A stretch of DNA of 64,000 nt from the NCBI GenBank assembly GCA_963827735.1, contig CAWHBO010000003.1:62001-126000 (forward strand). The letters are read 5' to 3'. Below the pieces are notes generated by a model. The model saw nothing but the letters and a program-made list of their open reading frames with translations, had not been told where the DNA came from and made no database searches. Source of the DNA: CAWHBO01 sp963827735. GTDB taxonomy: Bacteria > Patescibacteriota > Patescibacteriia > Patescibacteriales > UBA12075. The position numbers were made by a program, and so were the translations under genes. Shown one piece after another: positions 48,100 through 56,543 of the stretch (positions are counted from its first letter, which is position 1; each line of letters opens with the position of its first letter).

Positions 48100-50241
48100 C
48101 TAATATACAATTAAGGCAGAAGAAGGTTCAGAATTATTATTCTGAAATGGAGAGCCAAGAACTTCCCCTGTTGATAATCCAACAGCTTCAAAATAATATT
48201 TACCATCGTCTTTCGGTATTTGCATTTTAATAGTATCACCAGTAATTGCATCGCCCGTTCTTATTGATAAGTATAAATAAGATATATTATCATCAATTAC
48301 TGTATAATTTATATTGATGTTGGCTTTTTGGTCGGCGGAAAAAATACCGCACCCGATTTTATTTGAAAGGCCATCATCTGTATACAAACAAGCTTCTATC
48401 AGATAGATATGATTTGCCGTTCCAACATTCTGGACCGCAATCTTTTTTATTTTAATATCTTCCTTTTCTGCTTTTAAGGCAATTCTGCCAACTAATGAGT
48501 TTGAAGTTGAAGCCACTGCTGAATTTACTCCCTCACTACCCATATCAACTGAAATTATTCCTCGCGTATAAACAGTTGTTGTATGACCTGGCTCCTTGGA
48601 AATGTATAACTCAGATACAGTTTTTTTGTTTGAATCCTTAACTACCCAACCAGATTGATTTAGCGTAATCTGAGTTTTTGTTCCGACTGGCGTACTTTTT
48701 ACATCCCCTCTTACAGTAAATTTAACTGCATTTTTTTCTCCTTTTGGCACCAAAAGAGAAAAATCAGAAAAAGTAATAAGTGCTGAGCCTAAAGAATCTT
48801 CTTTATCTAAAAGAGTTTCTGTCCCATCGGAATTTATTTTATATAAATACAACTCTTCCCAATCATCCTTAAAGTAAGAATCGGGGTAATTAAATATCCC
48901 TTTTATTTTTAACTGTGACACAATTAGATCAATGGGACCATTCGTTTCTATAGTTCCTTGAAATAGCAAAACCCCAGATACATCTTTTTTTACATATTTA
49001 TTATCCGTACTTATTGTTTGAGCCGTTAAACTGGAAGGAGAATTGGTTTCCACGATACTCTCCTCTTCTTGTTTTGTTGTAGAAAAAGAATTTTCTGATG
49101 GTATGTATTTACCAATCATATTTTCACCTTTTAAAAGTGCTTCTTTTATATTATTAAAAATTTTAATCGAAGTGGAATATTTTAGTATTTTTGAACTACT
49201 GTCTTCAAGATTAATAGTCCTATATGAAGTTATGCCAATCACATGACCATATTCATTTATGAGTGCTCCCCCGCTATTTCCATAATCAAGCTCAATATCT
49301 GATTCAAGCCAATTTGAATCAATTATCCTAGAAAAAATTCCTTTTGTAATTGATGATCCATTCTGAGAATAACCGCTTGAATAGCCCATAGCATAAATTG
49401 GATCACCAGATTCTAAAGAATCTTTATTGCCAAAATCTATAACAGAATAATTTTCATTTGGATCGATTTTTAGAATTGCTAAATCAAACTTTTGGTTGTA
49501 TCCAATCAAACTTGCCTTGTATTCTGTGCCATCATTAAGTTTTACATTTGCTTCTTTATAACCAGTGATAAGATGTTCGTTTGTTACAACGAATCCCTTT
49601 TTATCGTAAATCAAACCCGTACCCTCTGTTGTTTTGGTTGATATATAAACAATTGCAGTGCCTATTTTTTTATAGATTTGGTTTGAGTCAAGCTTTGAGA
49701 ATTCAGTCTGTGTCTCTTTTTGTTGGTTTGTTGCCACTTGAACTTTCTTATCGGTAATATTTTCTGTACTTTTATTTGAAACTGAATCTTTGTATTTTTC
49801 TAATACGATTATTTTATTTAAATCTACATTAGTAATCCCCAGTCCCTTTTCTCTCATAATACTAAACGCATCGGCAGGTCTTCCTAAATAATATAATTTT
49901 AGATCGTTAGGAAAAACATAATATGCTTCTCCTTTTGCCTCAACACGCAAAAGTATTTTTCCTGATAATTTTTTTGGAGCATATCCATTATATAATTTAA
50001 AATCTTTTTCTGAAATTCCCAAACCTAATTCTCTCATAATCCTAAAAGCATCGGCAGGTCTTCCTAGAAACGCTCTTTCTTTTGTTGTCGGGTCCATATA
50101 CCATGCTTGCCCAGCGCTTTCAACTTGTAATAAGATTTTCCCGCTTAATCGCGTGCCTAAATCTTCTGCTTTTAAACCTTTAAAAGGCAACAGAATAACA
50201 ATTAGCAAAAGAACATAAATTATAAATCTGCAATTTTTCAT
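48100..50241 (-). CDS. Secreted trypsin-like protease with two GKILLQVE-AWYM repeats
   Basis: Product of 713 residues. Signal peptide (about 1-25). Two surface repeats (about 30-84 and 90-143: SGKILLQVESAGQAWYMDP, FLGRPADAFRIMRELGLGIS), as in the CAP protein at 38667-39914. Then an S1C-type protease domain (about 190-370) with His in VTNEHLITG, Asp in KFDLAILKI and Ser in DYGNSGGALI; no PDZ domain. The last 320 residues read as beta-sandwich modules (GVLLFQGTIETNGPIDLIVSQLKIKG; AVKFTVRGDVKSTPVGTKTQITL) common in CPR surface proteins. Likely a surface protease; substrate unknown. Confidence 0.92.
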   Translation of the reverse strand: MKNCRFIIYVLLLIVILLPFKGLKAEDLGTRLSGKILLQVESAGQAWYMDPTTKERAFLGRPADAFRIMRELGLGISEKDFKLYNGYAPKKLSGKILLRVEAKGEAYYVFPNDLKLYYLGRPADAFSIMREKGLGITNVDLNKIIVLEKYKDSVSNKSTENITDKKVQVATNQQKETQTEFSKLDSNQIYKKIGTAIVYISTKTTEGTGLIYDKKGFVVTNEHLITGYKEANVKLNDGTEYKASLIGYNQKFDLAILKIDPNENYSVIDFGNKDSLESGDPIYAMGYSSGYSQNGSSITKGIFSRIIDSNWLESDIELDYGNSGGALINEYGHVIGITSYRTINLEDSSSKILKYSTSIKIFNNIKEALLKGENMIGKYIPSENSFSTTKQEEESIVETNSPSSLTAQTISTDNKYVKKDVSGVLLFQGTIETNGPIDLIVSQLKIKGIFNYPDSYFKDDWEELYLYKINSDGTETLLDKEDSLGSALITFSDFSLLVPKGEKNAVKFTVRGDVKSTPVGTKTQITLNQSGWVVKDSNKKTVSELYISKEPGHTTTVYTRGIISVDMGSEGVNSAVASTSNSLVGRIALKAEKEDIKIKKIAVQNVGTANHIYLIEACLYTDDGLSNKIGCGIFSADQKANININYTVIDDNISYLYLSIRTGDAITGDTIKMQIPKDDGKYYFEAVGLSTGEVLGSPFQNNNSEPSSALIVY

Positions 50242-50293
50242 ATTTTTTATTTTTTTAAAAATTTCTTAGATTCTAAAAACTAAATAATGAATA

Positions 50294-50965
50294 TTAATTG
50301 GGAATAATTTTTGTTTCACCTTCTTTAATTATTTCTTTTTTGGTTAAACCATTTACAACATAATCAATTGTTAAATATTTAATTATTCCAACCTTAGGAT
50401 CACCTGCCAAATCATTGTTTGCATTTACTCGAAGAGAACCGTTCTTAACCATATTTTGCAACTGGCTTGTAACATCTACAGAATAATTATTATCTTCTGT
50501 GCCATAAACTGCTTTTATTATATGAAATATTTTATCATTCTTAAAATTTTCAACTTTTATTTTGTACGCATTAGGTAAAAATTTGTTAATAAGTTCAATT
50601 GCATAAATGATAGATGAGGTCCATACTATTGGTACTAATAACCAGAAAATAAACAAGCCTACAGCTGTTGTTAGAAAATAAGAAAGAATATATTGAATTT
50701 CTTTTCCATTTTCCCAGACTAGATTATAATTATTTCCTTTAATAATGACTAAAAATATTTCATAAACTGGTTGTAACGACCGTAACAAAATAACAGAAAT
50801 AAAAAGTATTATTCCAGTTCTAAAGATATAACTCACAAAATAATTTAACTTAAAACCAGTTAGCGATTTATTACTTTTTAATAGCCCCCAAATTGCTGCA
50901 AAAGAAATACCTGTAATAGTAATTACATCAGCTATGATAGATAATGTTTTTAATATTTTTTCCAT
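50294..50965 (-). CDS. Membrane protein of unknown function
   Basis: From ATG 50965 the product is 223 residues; the longer frame would overlap the previous gene. About four membrane helices (ADVITITGISFAAIWGLL, TGIILFISVILLRSL, ILSYFLTTAVGLFIFWLLVPIVWTSSIIYAIEL) and a C-terminal cytoplasmic or surface domain of 80 residues (KIFHIIKAVYGTEDNNYSVDVTSQLQNMVKNGSLRVNANNDLAGDPKVG) with the ordered pattern of DUF3395-like modules, that is a guess. Immediately downstream of the 65-residue membrane protein. Confidence 0.7.
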   Translation of the reverse strand: MEKILKTLSIIADVITITGISFAAIWGLLKSNKSLTGFKLNYFVSYIFRTGIILFISVILLRSLQPVYEIFLVIIKGNNYNLVWENGKEIQYILSYFLTTAVGLFIFWLLVPIVWTSSIIYAIELINKFLPNAYKIKVENFKNDKIFHIIKAVYGTEDNNYSVDVTSQLQNMVKNGSLRVNANNDLAGDPKVGIIKYLTIDYVVNGLTKKEIIKEGETKIIPN

Positions 50966-50984
50966 AAAAAATTTTACAATTAAG

Positions 50985-51182
50985 CTAAAATAAACGTATC
51001 GCCCCAATTAAAAATTTAATCCCGATCAAAAGCAAAACCAAGAATAGCGCTTGCCAAAGAAACATGCCAAAACCGAACCCAAAACCGAACCTGGCTCCAT
51101 CCCCGATTTTTAATCGCACATCATATATTCCAATTATTGCCGGATTTTCCTCATCGTTTTTTTTGACAGTATCAATTTCCAT
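50985..51182 (-). CDS. Small single-pass membrane protein
   Basis: Product of 65 residues: acidic N-terminus, a short motif GDGARFGFGFGFGMF (Gly/Phe alternation) and one membrane helix (about 42-62, LWQALFLVLLLIGIKFLIGAI). The GFGFGFG motif just before the helix is similar to small CPR proteins annotated only as hypothetical. Lies in the same direction as its neighbours with 20 and 31-base gaps. Confidence 0.7.
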   Translation of the reverse strand: MEIDTVKKNDEENPAIIGIYDVRLKIGDGARFGFGFGFGMFLWQALFLVLLLIGIKFLIGAIRLF

Positions 51183-51213
51183 AAAATTTATTTTTAATAA
51201 TAAAATAAAACAA

Positions 51214-51492
51214 TTAAAATTCCTTAATTACCCTTTTCATTTTTTCATTAACACTCTCATCATCCCCAACCAATCTTATTTCCACCACCGGCCGTCCATA
51301 AGATTCATCCACTTGCTCTCTTATAACTTCTAATTCTTTATTTTCAATAAGTTTTTCCAAAGCCCTGGTCGCTTCATAATCACCTGGCCTGCCAGCTTCG
51401 GGAGCATCAACACTCATAAGACGATAATGTGTTTCGTCTTCGCAAATAAAAGTATCACCGTCTACGATTCTTTTTACTCTTATTGTTTTCAT
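51214..51492 (-). CDS. Compact staphylococcal-nuclease-like protein
   Basis: Product of 92 residues, shorter than the usual 150. The SNase core is clear: VKRIVDGDTFIC (Asp of the first site), HYRLMSVDAPEAG (Arg, Asp, Glu of the catalytic set), YEATRALEKLIENKEL, and SYGRPVVEIRLVGDDESVNEKM with the second Arg (YGR). So all main catalytic residues seem kept in a reduced fold. It overlaps the upstream HhH gene by four bases (ATGA), so the two are translationally coupled. No signal peptide; likely intracellular, acting on DNA or RNA. Confidence 0.87.
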   Translation of the reverse strand: MKTIRVKRIVDGDTFICEDETHYRLMSVDAPEAGRPGDYEATRALEKLIENKELEVIREQVDESYGRPVVEIRLVGDDESVNEKMKRVIKEF

Positions 51493-52178
51493 AATTTTTT
51501 GCTAGCGTGTAATTTTTCAACAAACTCATCATTGAATTGGTACAACAATCTATCTAATTCCCAGCCTTGCAAATTTGCATCTCTTGCAATATCAAGATAA
51601 AATTTTTCATGATCGGAAAAATTATCAAATTTATAATCCAAAATTCCTGTAATTTTTTTGATTCGTTCGTCCACTGCGATATTGTTATGAAAATCAGGAT
51701 GATAGATATCCATCCAAATATTTCTAGCATACTTAGGGCCTATCCCATGAAATTGCTTCATAAATTCAATTTTTGCTTCCGTTCCTTTCTGGTTAAACGC
51801 CAATTCTTTGGCTTTTTTTGCTCCTCCCATTTTTTCAATGATTTCAAAATTTTCATTCAACCATATCGCCTTTTGTTGTGACATTCTAACTTTCGCCGCT
51901 TTCAAAGTATCTTGTAAAATTTTATTTCTTTCGCCTAATGAATACTTAGAAAGTGATTCATATGAAACTTGTTTATAATTTTTTTGATTATTAATCAATC
52001 CTTCATAACCTCTTGAGTTACCCATAGTAGACATGCTACATAAAAGCAAATGCCAAATAATATCCTGACGTTTTAATACCTCTGACGTATTTTTCATCTC
52101 TTCTAATAACTCATATTTATCTGCTGATAAATTTTTTAATAGATTCACTAATTTTTTTCTCAACAATATATTCGACAT
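51489..52178 (-). CDS. HhH-GPD type DNA glycosylase-like protein
   Basis: Product of 229 residues. The helix-hairpin-helix HGIGPKYARNIWMDIY (about 145-160) aligns with GVGRKTA of endonuclease III and keeps the Lys; the AVDERIKKITGIL segment gives the Asp that follows 18-20 residues later (VDTHVxR in Nth). The N-terminal half (IIWHLLLCSMSTMGNSRGYEGL) fits the six-helix barrel. No iron-sulphur Cys cluster at the end. Expected to be a base-excision glycosylase/lyase, substrate unknown. Coupled by a four-base overlap to the SNase-like gene. Confidence 0.8.
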   Translation of the reverse strand: MSNILLRKKLVNLLKNLSADKYELLEEMKNTSEVLKRQDIIWHLLLCSMSTMGNSRGYEGLINNQKNYKQVSYESLSKYSLGERNKILQDTLKAAKVRMSQQKAIWLNENFEIIEKMGGAKKAKELAFNQKGTEAKIEFMKQFHGIGPKYARNIWMDIYHPDFHNNIAVDERIKKITGILDYKFDNFSDHEKFYLDIARDANLQGWELDRLLYQFNDEFVEKLHASKKL

Positions 52179-52267
52179 AAATTAATTTAAATAAAAATTA
52201 AAATCTTACTAACACTCACTTCAAATTTTTGCTAAACTATTATTTAATAAATACACTACCCCCCCCC

Positions 52268-52296
52268 TAGACAAAACCCATAAAATATGATTAAAT
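52268..52296 (+). promoter_or_regulatory. Likely promoter of the 159-residue gene
   Basis: TAGACA (52268-52273), 17-base spacer, TTAAAT (52291-52296), 45 bases before ATG. A run of nine to ten C lies just before it. Confidence 0.5.
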
Positions 52297-52341
52297 ACAA
52301 TGTTCAACAATTTTGAATATATAACCTAAAGGAGGATACAA

Positions 52342-52821
52342 ATGGCCCTTTCACAGCAAGAAAAAAATTTTTTAAACATACTGGAATCGCTTCAGGAAAA
52401 ACTGTCATGGCAAAAATCGTCAATCAATCATCCAATCGGCTTTTATCATAGCTTGTTTAACCGCAACTCAAAGGATGGTTACTATCTCAAACATCAGGTG
52501 GTGGAAGCTTATGCTGTTACATCTGATACCATCCTGCAGATAACAATGAGATTGGAAATCCAATGCAACCACGACACTATAAATCCGGATCTGACAGCAA
52601 ATCATTGTTTCATTTTGAAAGTCAGGGATTTAAAGGGCAGATACGGAAAAAAGGTGCCGATTGATATCATGTCTACTGTCGGCGAAGAAAGCTATGAATT
52701 TCTCAAGAAAATATTTTTCGCAATAAACGAAAAAGCGGAAGAGCGCGGAAAGTTTGACATAATCCGCGGCGACAAGATGATTGGTGATATCAATGTTCAG
52801 TTGTCAGAACACTATGCGTAA
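52342..52821 (+). CDS. Cytoplasmic protein of unknown function
   Basis: Product of 159 residues with AAAGGAGG before ATG. N-terminal helix (SQQEKNFLNILESLQEKLSWQ), then a mixed alpha/beta pattern (YYLKHQVVEAYAVTSDTILQITMRLEIQC, HCFILKVRDLKGRYGKKVPIDIM) and a last helix (ESYEFLKKIFFAINEKAEERGKF). No membrane segment, no known motif. Its own promoter and terminator make it an independent unit like the other orphan plus-strand genes. Confidence 0.75.
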   Translation: MALSQQEKNFLNILESLQEKLSWQKSSINHPIGFYHSLFNRNSKDGYYLKHQVVEAYAVTSDTILQITMRLEIQCNHDTINPDLTANHCFILKVRDLKGRYGKKVPIDIMSTVGEESYEFLKKIFFAINEKAEERGKFDIIRGDKMIGDINVQLSEHYA

Positions 52822-52838
52822 ATTTTTTTCATTTCTCA

Positions 52839-52870
52839 AGGAGTGGGCAACAAAGTCCACTTCTTTTTTT
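52839..52870 (+). terminator. Rho-independent terminator of the 159-residue gene
   Basis: Stem AGGAGTGGGC / GTCCACTTCT (imperfect) with AACAAA loop and T7 after it. Confidence 0.8.
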
Positions 52871-52882
52871 ATATTTTTCCAT

Positions 52883-53368
52883 CTACCCTTTCTCCCCCAC
52901 CCCATACCAATCAATCTTCTTGGAAATATACATCACAATCATAAGCACAACGAACAGGCCGATGTTGCCGACGAGCAAGGCATAGTCCTGCAGTTGGATG
53001 ATCGTGAAGATGAACATATAAATGAAAGCCAGTATTCCGGATTGCAGGAGCGACAGTTTGTTGTTGTTGAAAATGTGGCGCGAGTACCAGCCGACGGCGG
53101 AGATTGTGGCGACGGCGGCGATGGCGTATGAGAGATTAAAATTAAGATATTCGGAAATGGAAAGGAGAAGCGAGAAGAAGAGCACAAGAGCCAGCCCCAC
53201 CAGGATGTAGTGGAACGGATGGACGCGGATCTTGTTTTTTACCTCCACGAAAAAGAAGATGAGGAAAGTTAAGGCGATCGTCAAGATCGCGTATTTTACC
53301 GAGCGCATGTTCTTCTGGTACTCATCCACCGGAATCAAAAGTTCCACGCCGAAAGCGGACTCAGACAT
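52883..53368 (-). CDS. creD: CreD, C-terminal membrane part, cut off by an amber codon
   Basis: Frame of 161 residues beginning at ATG 53368: SAFGVELLIPVDEYQKNMRSVKYAILTIALTFLIFFFVEV, RVHPFHYILVGLALVLFFSLLLSISEY and four more helices, the conserved CreD C-terminus. The same frame is open upstream through nine codons to the TAG at 53396-53398, which ends the N-terminal part. Without this stop the protein would be 463 residues, the usual CreD length. This part may still be made from the internal ATG but has no ribosome site. Confidence 0.88.
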   Translation of the reverse strand: MSESAFGVELLIPVDEYQKNMRSVKYAILTIALTFLIFFFVEVKNKIRVHPFHYILVGLALVLFFSLLLSISEYLNFNLSYAIAAVATISAVGWYSRHIFNNNKLSLLQSGILAFIYMFIFTIIQLQDYALLVGNIGLFVVLMIVMYISKKIDWYGVGEKG

Positions 53369-53395
53369 GTTCGTTTGGGCGGTCCCCAGCCAGCT

Positions 53396-54274
53396 CTAAG
53401 CAAAATTACGATTAAGTTCCAAGACCTTCCATTTGGAGGTAAAGCCATTGTCATTGAGCGCGCGCTCATCCGGCAAAAACGCGCCCCCGAAGCTGGGATT
53501 CGTCCACGAAGAAATCATTTCCGCGTTGGTTTCCGCTCCCAAGGGCAAGAAATCAAGCGACCGGGAACCGTTGAGCTTTAAGTCAAAAGCGAAGGCGTAC
53601 TTCTTGGTCGTGGTGGCGGATGGATCAAGCGCGATTTTAAAATTCACGCCTGAGCTCAATTCCCCGGTGGTCATAAATTTTTCCGACAGGGCGCCTTCCG
53701 CCGGAACACTGCCGAGACTTAAGGCAGTTCCGAGTCCCGGCTTGGCAGCATAAGTTTTGCCGTTCCAATTAAGTTTGATCTGGTCTTTGATGCCTCTGAC
53801 ATCGGAAATGCCCACAGAAACGACCGCGTCCTGCCACATGATTGATTTGACCGCGTTGTCAAGACTCTTGATGTCGGGCAGACCGAACTCTCCGGTAACG
53901 TTGGAAAGCGCGTTGTAAACCGCCACTTCATATATCCCTCTCTGCCGCATTTCCGGAGCAAGCGCGCTCTTGATTTGCAGATTCATCGGTAAAAAATGCG
54001 CGTATGCGGTCTCTTCCGCCACTTTCGGCTTTTCTCCTTTTTCAGCCGGCAATTCCACGGTTTTCTTATACGGCACAGTCAGGATCGGACCGGCAATGAT
54101 TTGAGGATTGCCCCATTTTGAGCTTACTTCATTGATGGCCGTGTCCCTCGTCCGCTCTCGTTCATTGATAAGTTCGCTAATCATGGCTGTCGGGATAAGC
54201 AGAATAAGCGCCAGAAAACCGACGGCGACCATTTTGATGATGATTGATGTTTGTTTGAATTGGCCTGTTTCCAT
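53396..54274 (-). CDS. creD: CreD, N-terminal part ending at a premature TAG
   Basis: Frame of 292 residues: one N-terminal membrane helix (about 13-34) and the large extracytoplasmic domain of CreD (ERERTRDTAINEVSSKWGNPQIIAGPILTVPY, LNLQIKSALAPEMRQRGIYEVAVYNA-like pattern, GVSDVRGIKDQ). It ends LELNRNFA then TAG, with SW next; in CreD this place commonly reads NRxFxQxW, so the stop probably arose from CAG (Gln) by one C-to-T change. CreD is an inner-membrane protein linked to envelope stress in other bacteria. Probable pseudogene; read-through or a sequencing error remain possible. Confidence 0.9.
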   Translation of the reverse strand: METGQFKQTSIIIKMVAVGFLALILLIPTAMISELINERERTRDTAINEVSSKWGNPQIIAGPILTVPYKKTVELPAEKGEKPKVAEETAYAHFLPMNLQIKSALAPEMRQRGIYEVAVYNALSNVTGEFGLPDIKSLDNAVKSIMWQDAVVSVGISDVRGIKDQIKLNWNGKTYAAKPGLGTALSLGSVPAEGALSEKFMTTGELSSGVNFKIALDPSATTTKKYAFAFDLKLNGSRSLDFLPLGAETNAEMISSWTNPSFGGAFLPDERALNDNGFTSKWKVLELNRNFA

Positions 54275-54413
54275 ATGTTTGATGGTTGTTTATGGTTAAT
54301 TTTATTTTAAAATTAGCTAAAATTTATAAAGAGGGCAAGATTCTATCAGTTTTTTGGCCTTGCTTATACTTTTATTCTTCTCTTTTTTGTGATTTTACGC
54401 AAGAGTAAAAAAT

Positions 54414-54442
54414 TTCTTAAATCTTTATAATTTTGCTATAAT
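54414..54442 (+). promoter_or_regulatory. Probable promoter of the PAS protein gene
   Basis: TATAAT (54437-54442) with TTCTTA (54414-54419) 17 bases before; 27 bases before the ATG at 54470. No Shine-Dalgarno site. Confidence 0.55.
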
Positions 54443-54469
54443 ATATTCACTGCTAACTTTTTAAAAATT

Positions 54470-55351
54470 ATGATTCAAAGAGCCTCAAATTTTTTTTCCT
54501 TGGAAATCTATGACCACTTGTCAGAGATCTTGCCCGTCGGCATCATTATTTATGATTCTGATGCCGGACAATGCTTGTTCGCCAACAAAACCGCGCAAAA
54601 CATTATCGGTGCTTCCGAGGAACAACTGCTCAAGCAAAACTTCCGTGAAATACCGTCCTGGAAAGTGTCGGGCCTCTTGGAAACGGCGGAAAAAGCCATC
54701 CAGACCGGTAAAACTTTAAGGATAGAAGCGAATTTTATGTCCTCGTTCAAAAAAATGGTTTGGATGAACGCTTCCATGATGCCTTTCAAAAATAACGGCC
54801 AGAATTATCTGATTTTGGTGTTTGATGATGTTACCCAGATCAAAAGCCAGGAAGCTAAAAACAAGAATCAGTCTTTTTTCCTCCAGGCTTTGCTGGAAGC
54901 CATTCCGAACCCGATTTTTTACAAAGATATCAAGGGCGTATACCAAGGATGCAATGATGCCTTTACCAAATTTTTGGGAAAAACCCGCGAAGAAATCATC
55001 GGCCATACAGCTTTTGATATCGCGCCCAAAGACTTGGCTCAAATTTATCATGAGGCTGACAAAAAACTTTTTAAAGATAATGTTAACCAGACTTATGAAG
55101 CTGAAGTTGAGGGAAAAGACGGCCAGCGAAAAAACGCCATTTTCAACAAAGCCATTTACCGCGACGCGAACAACCAGCCAAACGGGCTGGTCGGAGTGAT
55201 CCTTGATATCACTGAGCGCAAAAAAATTGAAGCCGAACTCAAAAAAAACAACGAAGAGTTAAAAAGAATAAACGAGCTCATGATTGGCAGAGAGTTAAAA
55301 ATGGTGGAACTTAAAAAAGAGATTGAGGAGTTGAAAAAAAAGATTAAATAA
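54470..55351 (+). CDS. Two-PAS-domain sensory protein without output domain
   Basis: Product of 293 residues. PAS 1 at about 15-125 (LPVGIIIYDSDAGQCLFANKTAQNIIGASEEQLL ... YLILVFDDVTQIK) and PAS 2 at about 140-255 (LLEAIPNPIFYKDIKGVYQGCNDAFTKFLGKTREEIIGHTAFDI ... GLVGVILDITERKKIE), ending in a charged coiled coil (about 256-293). No histidine kinase, GGDEF or other catalytic part and no membrane helix. It may bind a ligand and act through the coiled coil on a partner encoded elsewhere. Own promoter and terminator, so a single-gene unit. Confidence 0.92.
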   Translation: MIQRASNFFSLEIYDHLSEILPVGIIIYDSDAGQCLFANKTAQNIIGASEEQLLKQNFREIPSWKVSGLLETAEKAIQTGKTLRIEANFMSSFKKMVWMNASMMPFKNNGQNYLILVFDDVTQIKSQEAKNKNQSFFLQALLEAIPNPIFYKDIKGVYQGCNDAFTKFLGKTREEIIGHTAFDIAPKDLAQIYHEADKKLFKDNVNQTYEAEVEGKDGQRKNAIFNKAIYRDANNQPNGLVGVILDITERKKIEAELKKNNEELKRINELMIGRELKMVELKKEIEELKKKIK

Positions 55352-55365
55352 CATACAAAAAAAAC

Positions 55366-55402
55366 AAAACCCCTTCCCGCACACTGCGGGACGGGGTTTT
55401 TT
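55366..55402. terminator. Bidirectional rho-independent terminator
   Basis: Stem AAAACCCC..CCCGCA / TGCGGG..GGGGTTTT with CAC loop; T6 on the plus side, A/T run on the minus side. It serves the PAS gene and the converging metK. Confidence 0.95.
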
Positions 55403-55417
55403 ATACCGAATGAGTTT

Positions 55418-56473
55418 TTATATCCTTACCAAATCAATCGCTTCCCATGGCAAGCCTTCCTTGCCGAAATGGCCATAAGCGGCCGTCTGCAAGTATATCG
55501 GCCGCCTGAGACCCAAGCGCTCAATGATGGCCCGGGGACGGAAATCAAAATGTTCTTTGACAAAATCCGCCAAGCTCTCGCCATTCTCATCAATCGCTTC
55601 CACCATCAAAGGCTCTGCCCGGCCGATGGCGTACGCCACGGACACCAGGCATTTTTTGGCATGGCCCGCGGCGACGATGTTTTTGGCGACGAAGCGGCAC
55701 ATGTAAGCGGCGCTGCGGTCAACTTTTGACGGATCTTTGCCGGAGAACGCTCCGCCTCCGTGCTGGACCAAGCCGCCGTATGTATCCACCATGATCTTGC
55801 GTCCGGTAAGCCCGGTATCAGCTTCAAAGCCTCCCAAAGTGAAAGCGCCGGTGGGGTTGATGAAGATGTCAATGCTGTCAGCTTCGGGCACCAGGGGCCT
55901 TATGACTTTTTCAATCAAATGCTGTCTGATCTCTTCTTGGGTAACCGCGGCATCATGCTCGGTGCTGATAAGCACTGATCTGACTTTCCCGTTCTCAATC
56001 GTCACTTGCGTCTTGCCATCAGGCTTAAGCCAAGAAACATCTTGGCGGCGGCGGGAATCTTCCAAGCCTTTGGCCAAAGCGTGCGACAACACGACGCCGT
56101 TGGGCATAAATTCCGGCGTCTCATTGGTGGCATAGCCGTACATGATTCCCTGGTCCCCGGCTCCGCCCATGTCCACGCCCATGGAAATGTCCGGCGATTG
56201 TTTTTCAATTCTCGTTATCACTTCCAACTTTTCCTCATAACCGATGCCGGCGTATATATCCCGGCCGATCTTTTCTGCGTCAATGTTCGCGGTGGTGGTC
56301 AATTCCCCGCCGATAACCAAAAGCCCATGGCACCCGAAGGCTTCAATCGCCACCCGGCTGGTTTCGTCTTGCTTGAGGCAAGCGTCCAGAACCGCATCGG
56401 AAATCTGGTCGCAGACTTTATCCGGATGGCCGGACGTTACGCTTTCCACTGTGTATAATTTGTTTTTTTCCAT
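55418..56473 (-). CDS. metK: S-adenosylmethionine synthetase
   Basis: Product of 351 residues, about 30-40 shorter than E. coli MetK. SVTSGHPDKVCDQISDAVLDA at the start holds the ATP-binding His and Asp, GAGDQGIMYGYATNET is the first signature, GGGAFSGKDPSKVDRSAAY the second, and DTYGG and RPRAIIERLGL complete the core. Makes SAM from methionine and ATP. Preceded by a SAM-I riboswitch with its own terminator, so it is expected to shut off when SAM is plentiful. Confidence 0.97.
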   Translation of the reverse strand: MEKNKLYTVESVTSGHPDKVCDQISDAVLDACLKQDETSRVAIEAFGCHGLLVIGGELTTTANIDAEKIGRDIYAGIGYEEKLEVITRIEKQSPDISMGVDMGGAGDQGIMYGYATNETPEFMPNGVVLSHALAKGLEDSRRRQDVSWLKPDGKTQVTIENGKVRSVLISTEHDAAVTQEEIRQHLIEKVIRPLVPEADSIDIFINPTGAFTLGGFEADTGLTGRKIMVDTYGGLVQHGGGAFSGKDPSKVDRSAAYMCRFVAKNIVAAGHAKKCLVSVAYAIGRAEPLMVEAIDENGESLADFVKEHFDFRPRAIIERLGLRRPIYLQTAAYGHFGKEGLPWEAIDLVRI

Positions 56474-56495
56474 AGATATAATTTAAAAAAATAAT

Positions 56496-56516
56496 AAAAA
56501 AACTTTCCTCGGAAAG
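56496..56516 (-). terminator. Expression-platform terminator of the metK riboswitch
   Basis: On the minus strand CTTTC-CGAG-GAAAG (56503-56516) is followed by T7 (56496-56502), 23 bases before the metK ATG. A terminator directly before a start codon is typical of transcription-controlling riboswitches. Its 5' arm (CTTTCC) also occurs upstream (CTTTCCTTCTTTCC), allowing alternative pairing. Confidence 0.75.
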
Positions 56517-56543
56517 AAGGAAAGCAGGAAGCAAAAACAAAGC

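Noticed and set aside
51489..51491. Recoding of TGA to Gly as in Gracilibacteria and Absconditabacteria
   Set aside because: TGA is used as a normal stop (for instance in the HhH gene overlap), and Gly positions of conserved proteins use GGN codons.
52883..54274. Genome-wide recoding of TAG (as in code 15) to explain the creD stop
   Set aside because: Other intact genes here end in TAG at their expected lengths, and no conserved gene besides creD has an internal TAG.
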